Below the pieces are notes generated by a model. The model saw nothing but the letters and a program-made list of their open reading frames with translations, did no database searches and was not told the origin of the DNA. Shown piece by piece: positions 62,201-64,000 of a DNA stretch of 64,000 nt. Position numbers and translations under genes: made by a program. Each line of letters starts with the position of its first letter. Position 1 is the stretch's first letter. This DNA is from Gavia stellata (taxonomy: Eukaryota > Chordata > Aves > Gaviiformes > Gaviidae), in NCBI RefSeq assembly GCF_030936135.1, contig NC_082618.1:5429034-5493033 (forward strand), read 5' to 3'.

Positions 62201-64000
62201 TGCCATGCCAAAAAAGGTGCAGAAACGCTGCTCAGAGCCTACCCTGGGTCTGAAATTGGGCTTTTTGGAGGAGGAAGGGGAAGAGGTAACGAGGAAGGAT
62301 ATTGCTATTGTAGTATAACACAGGCTTGTGCTTTGACTCCGAGAACAGGCTCACCAGCTGCACCAACAGATGTATTTAGTCCATCAGCTCAGACTCCAGC
62401 TACTCCAGTACCGTCATACCAGCGTTGGCTTCTTGGGAGGGAGACAAAGCCAGGCTGGGATGAGGTCCTGGAATTTTGTCCTGCCATTCACTGCAGCTCC
62501 TGCTCTCCTGCCGCTCTGTACACCGGAGGTGACTGAGTGCAGCAGGGGTCACCAGGTTGTGAAGAAAGGGATGCAAAATAAGACACTGTCCTCTAGGATT
62601 CAGCAAGAAGATCCTGATAAGATTTGTCATCACTGGTTCCCAGAAGCAGAGCGTGGCAATCCGCTATAGGAGGCAGACAGGGCAGACTGATATTTCAGCA
62701 TGACAAAACCACTCGCTTCTCCAGAATTTCAAGATACTGCAACACCGATGAGACAGCAAAGCACAGGACCGGAGAGGAAGCATGGCATCCATGGCTGCCG
62801 CCGTTTCAAACACTGGGCGGCCAAGTTTGACCTGAACATCACCTAAACCGCATGTACACAATAACCTAATGGAGCAGAAGTGGAGAAGCCTGTAGCAACC
62901 CCCCCTCCCCACCTGATACAGCCCTTTCTTCCTTCCTTTCTTCCTGCACACCTGCCAGCAGGCCACATATTCCTGTATCAGGGCATCTTTATAGCCCTCT
63001 GGACAATAGCCAACACTTCTCCCAGATCAGGGCTCCATTCATCCCTGCCTCACATTAACACCAAGTGCTACCACAACACCCAAAGGTCTAACCCCCTTCC
63101 CAGGGCTAACTGATTGTATGATGACAGTAATGACCATACAGCAGTTTCTCCCCTACCTTTCTTCTCAAGATGATGCCAAAACCCAGACCAAATCCCTCTA
63201 AAGGAGGACCTTTTGGTGCACTGCATGCAGCCACATGGATCTGTGGTTTTGCTCCTGGCACCAAGCAGAGAGGATTCCCCTGCTCCCGCTCGGGAAGAGC
63301 ACCCAGCAGCAGAACCCCGCTGGCTAACAGAGGGCTGTGGGACAAGTCACAATGGGCTGGGCAGAACCAGCACCGAGCACAGCCCCCCCCACCCCGAGCT
63401 CATGGGCGCACCTACAGACAAAGAAGCTGAAAAATGCGACGGAGGAGGGAAAAAAGGAAAGGCCCTGCCCAGGTTCTGGTCCCTTGGTTACACCTCCTGA
63501 TTCTACAGAGCACTGACTGTGGGTTATTCCCTACGGGAGATTTGGGGGCACAGCACCAGACCCTTCCTAGGAACATAATACTATAACCATCCTTTCCAGG
63601 TCCCCAAAGCCCCCATTCCCTGCACTTTGAAACAAAATCCTCTCCACCCGAGCTGTCTGACTTATTTGCAGGCAGAACCTAGACCAGCACCCAAAGCTGC
63701 ATAAGCTCAAAGGGACTAGCAGAGCTACAGCAGGGATTTGCCTGGCTGGGGCACTAATTAATATAAACCCCAGGAGATTACTTCCTGCAGCTTTACTTGC
63801 TCGTATCACAAGCAGAGCACTTCTCCCCGCATTTCAGCATGGGGAGCAGGGCAGCTCTTGCCCTAGGGATGGACACTTTCCTACATGGGATGGGAAAGAT
63901 TGCACCAAGAGGTAGGTCGGAGCCTGGGGAGCTGCACGCAGCAAGGTGCTGACCCCAGCTTCACAGATCCGGTTAACGGGTGCTGATATAAGGACACGAC
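59250..64000. other. DTX2 intron, right part of window
   Basis: About 4.75 kb with no exon matching DTX2 WWE or proline-rich regions. TTCCAGATGGGGAAACTGAG near 59890 is another MIR-core-like phrase. No gene, RNA or repeat array was otherwise recognised. Confidence 0.6.

Overview
The window looks like nuclear DNA from a bird, or at least a sauropsid. The genes are spliced and GT-AG, introns are compact (mostly 0.1-2 kb outside DTX2), three gene starts sit in CpG islands, the middle is extremely GC-rich as on avian microchromosomes, and I see one old CR1-like LINE scrap but no young transposon. I recognised six host genes from translated exons compared with remembered vertebrate proteins; no database was searched. 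All intron phases were followed by hand and close in frame, and the four complete CDSs and LRWD1 each sum to a multiple of three.

Layout. 1-1100 (-): first two coding exons of ALKBH4, running off the left edge. About 690-2060: CpG-island promoter shared head-to-head by ALKBH4 and LRWD1, with a ZNF143-type motif. 3425-17624 (+): LRWD1/ORCA, 15 coding exons, 751 aa. 18255-19806 (-): POLR2J/RPB11, 4 exons, 117 aa, tail-to-tail with LRWD1. 19807-20826: POLR2J promoter (CRE and ETS motifs) and a stop-free ACCAGC-rich minisatellite. 20827-30459 (-): RASA4/CAPRI, 20 coding exons, 804 aa. 32891-34901 (-) and 35441-37207 (-): tandem uroplakin genes UPK3BL-like (241 aa) and UPK3B (269 aa), each with six exons. 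40810 to beyond 59249 (-): the 3' half of DTX2, seven coding exons carrying the RING and Deltex C-terminal domains; its WWE exons lie beyond the right edge. The two large DTX2 introns and 59.25-64 kb are otherwise non-coding as far as I can see.

The genes do not form one pathway. ALKBH4 is a dioxygenase, LRWD1 an ORC/heterochromatin factor, POLR2J an RNA polymerase II subunit, RASA4 a calcium-triggered Ras GAP, the uroplakins are membrane proteins and DTX2 is a Notch-linked E3 ligase. The block matters for its order: POLR2J-RASA4-UPK3BL-UPK3B-DTX2 is one unbroken single-copy run here. From memory, in human these genes are split between 7q22.1 and 7q11.23 and amplified by segmental duplication.

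The best leads are a 45-nt phase-matched candidate cassette exon in DTX2 intronic sequence, a perfect 46-bp-arm hairpin in POLR2J intron 1, the array upstream of POLR2J, a GTGCAA minisatellite inside UPK3BL, and an orphan exon-like frame near 55.1 kb. I found no virus-derived element, toxin gene, tRNA, rRNA or CRISPR array.
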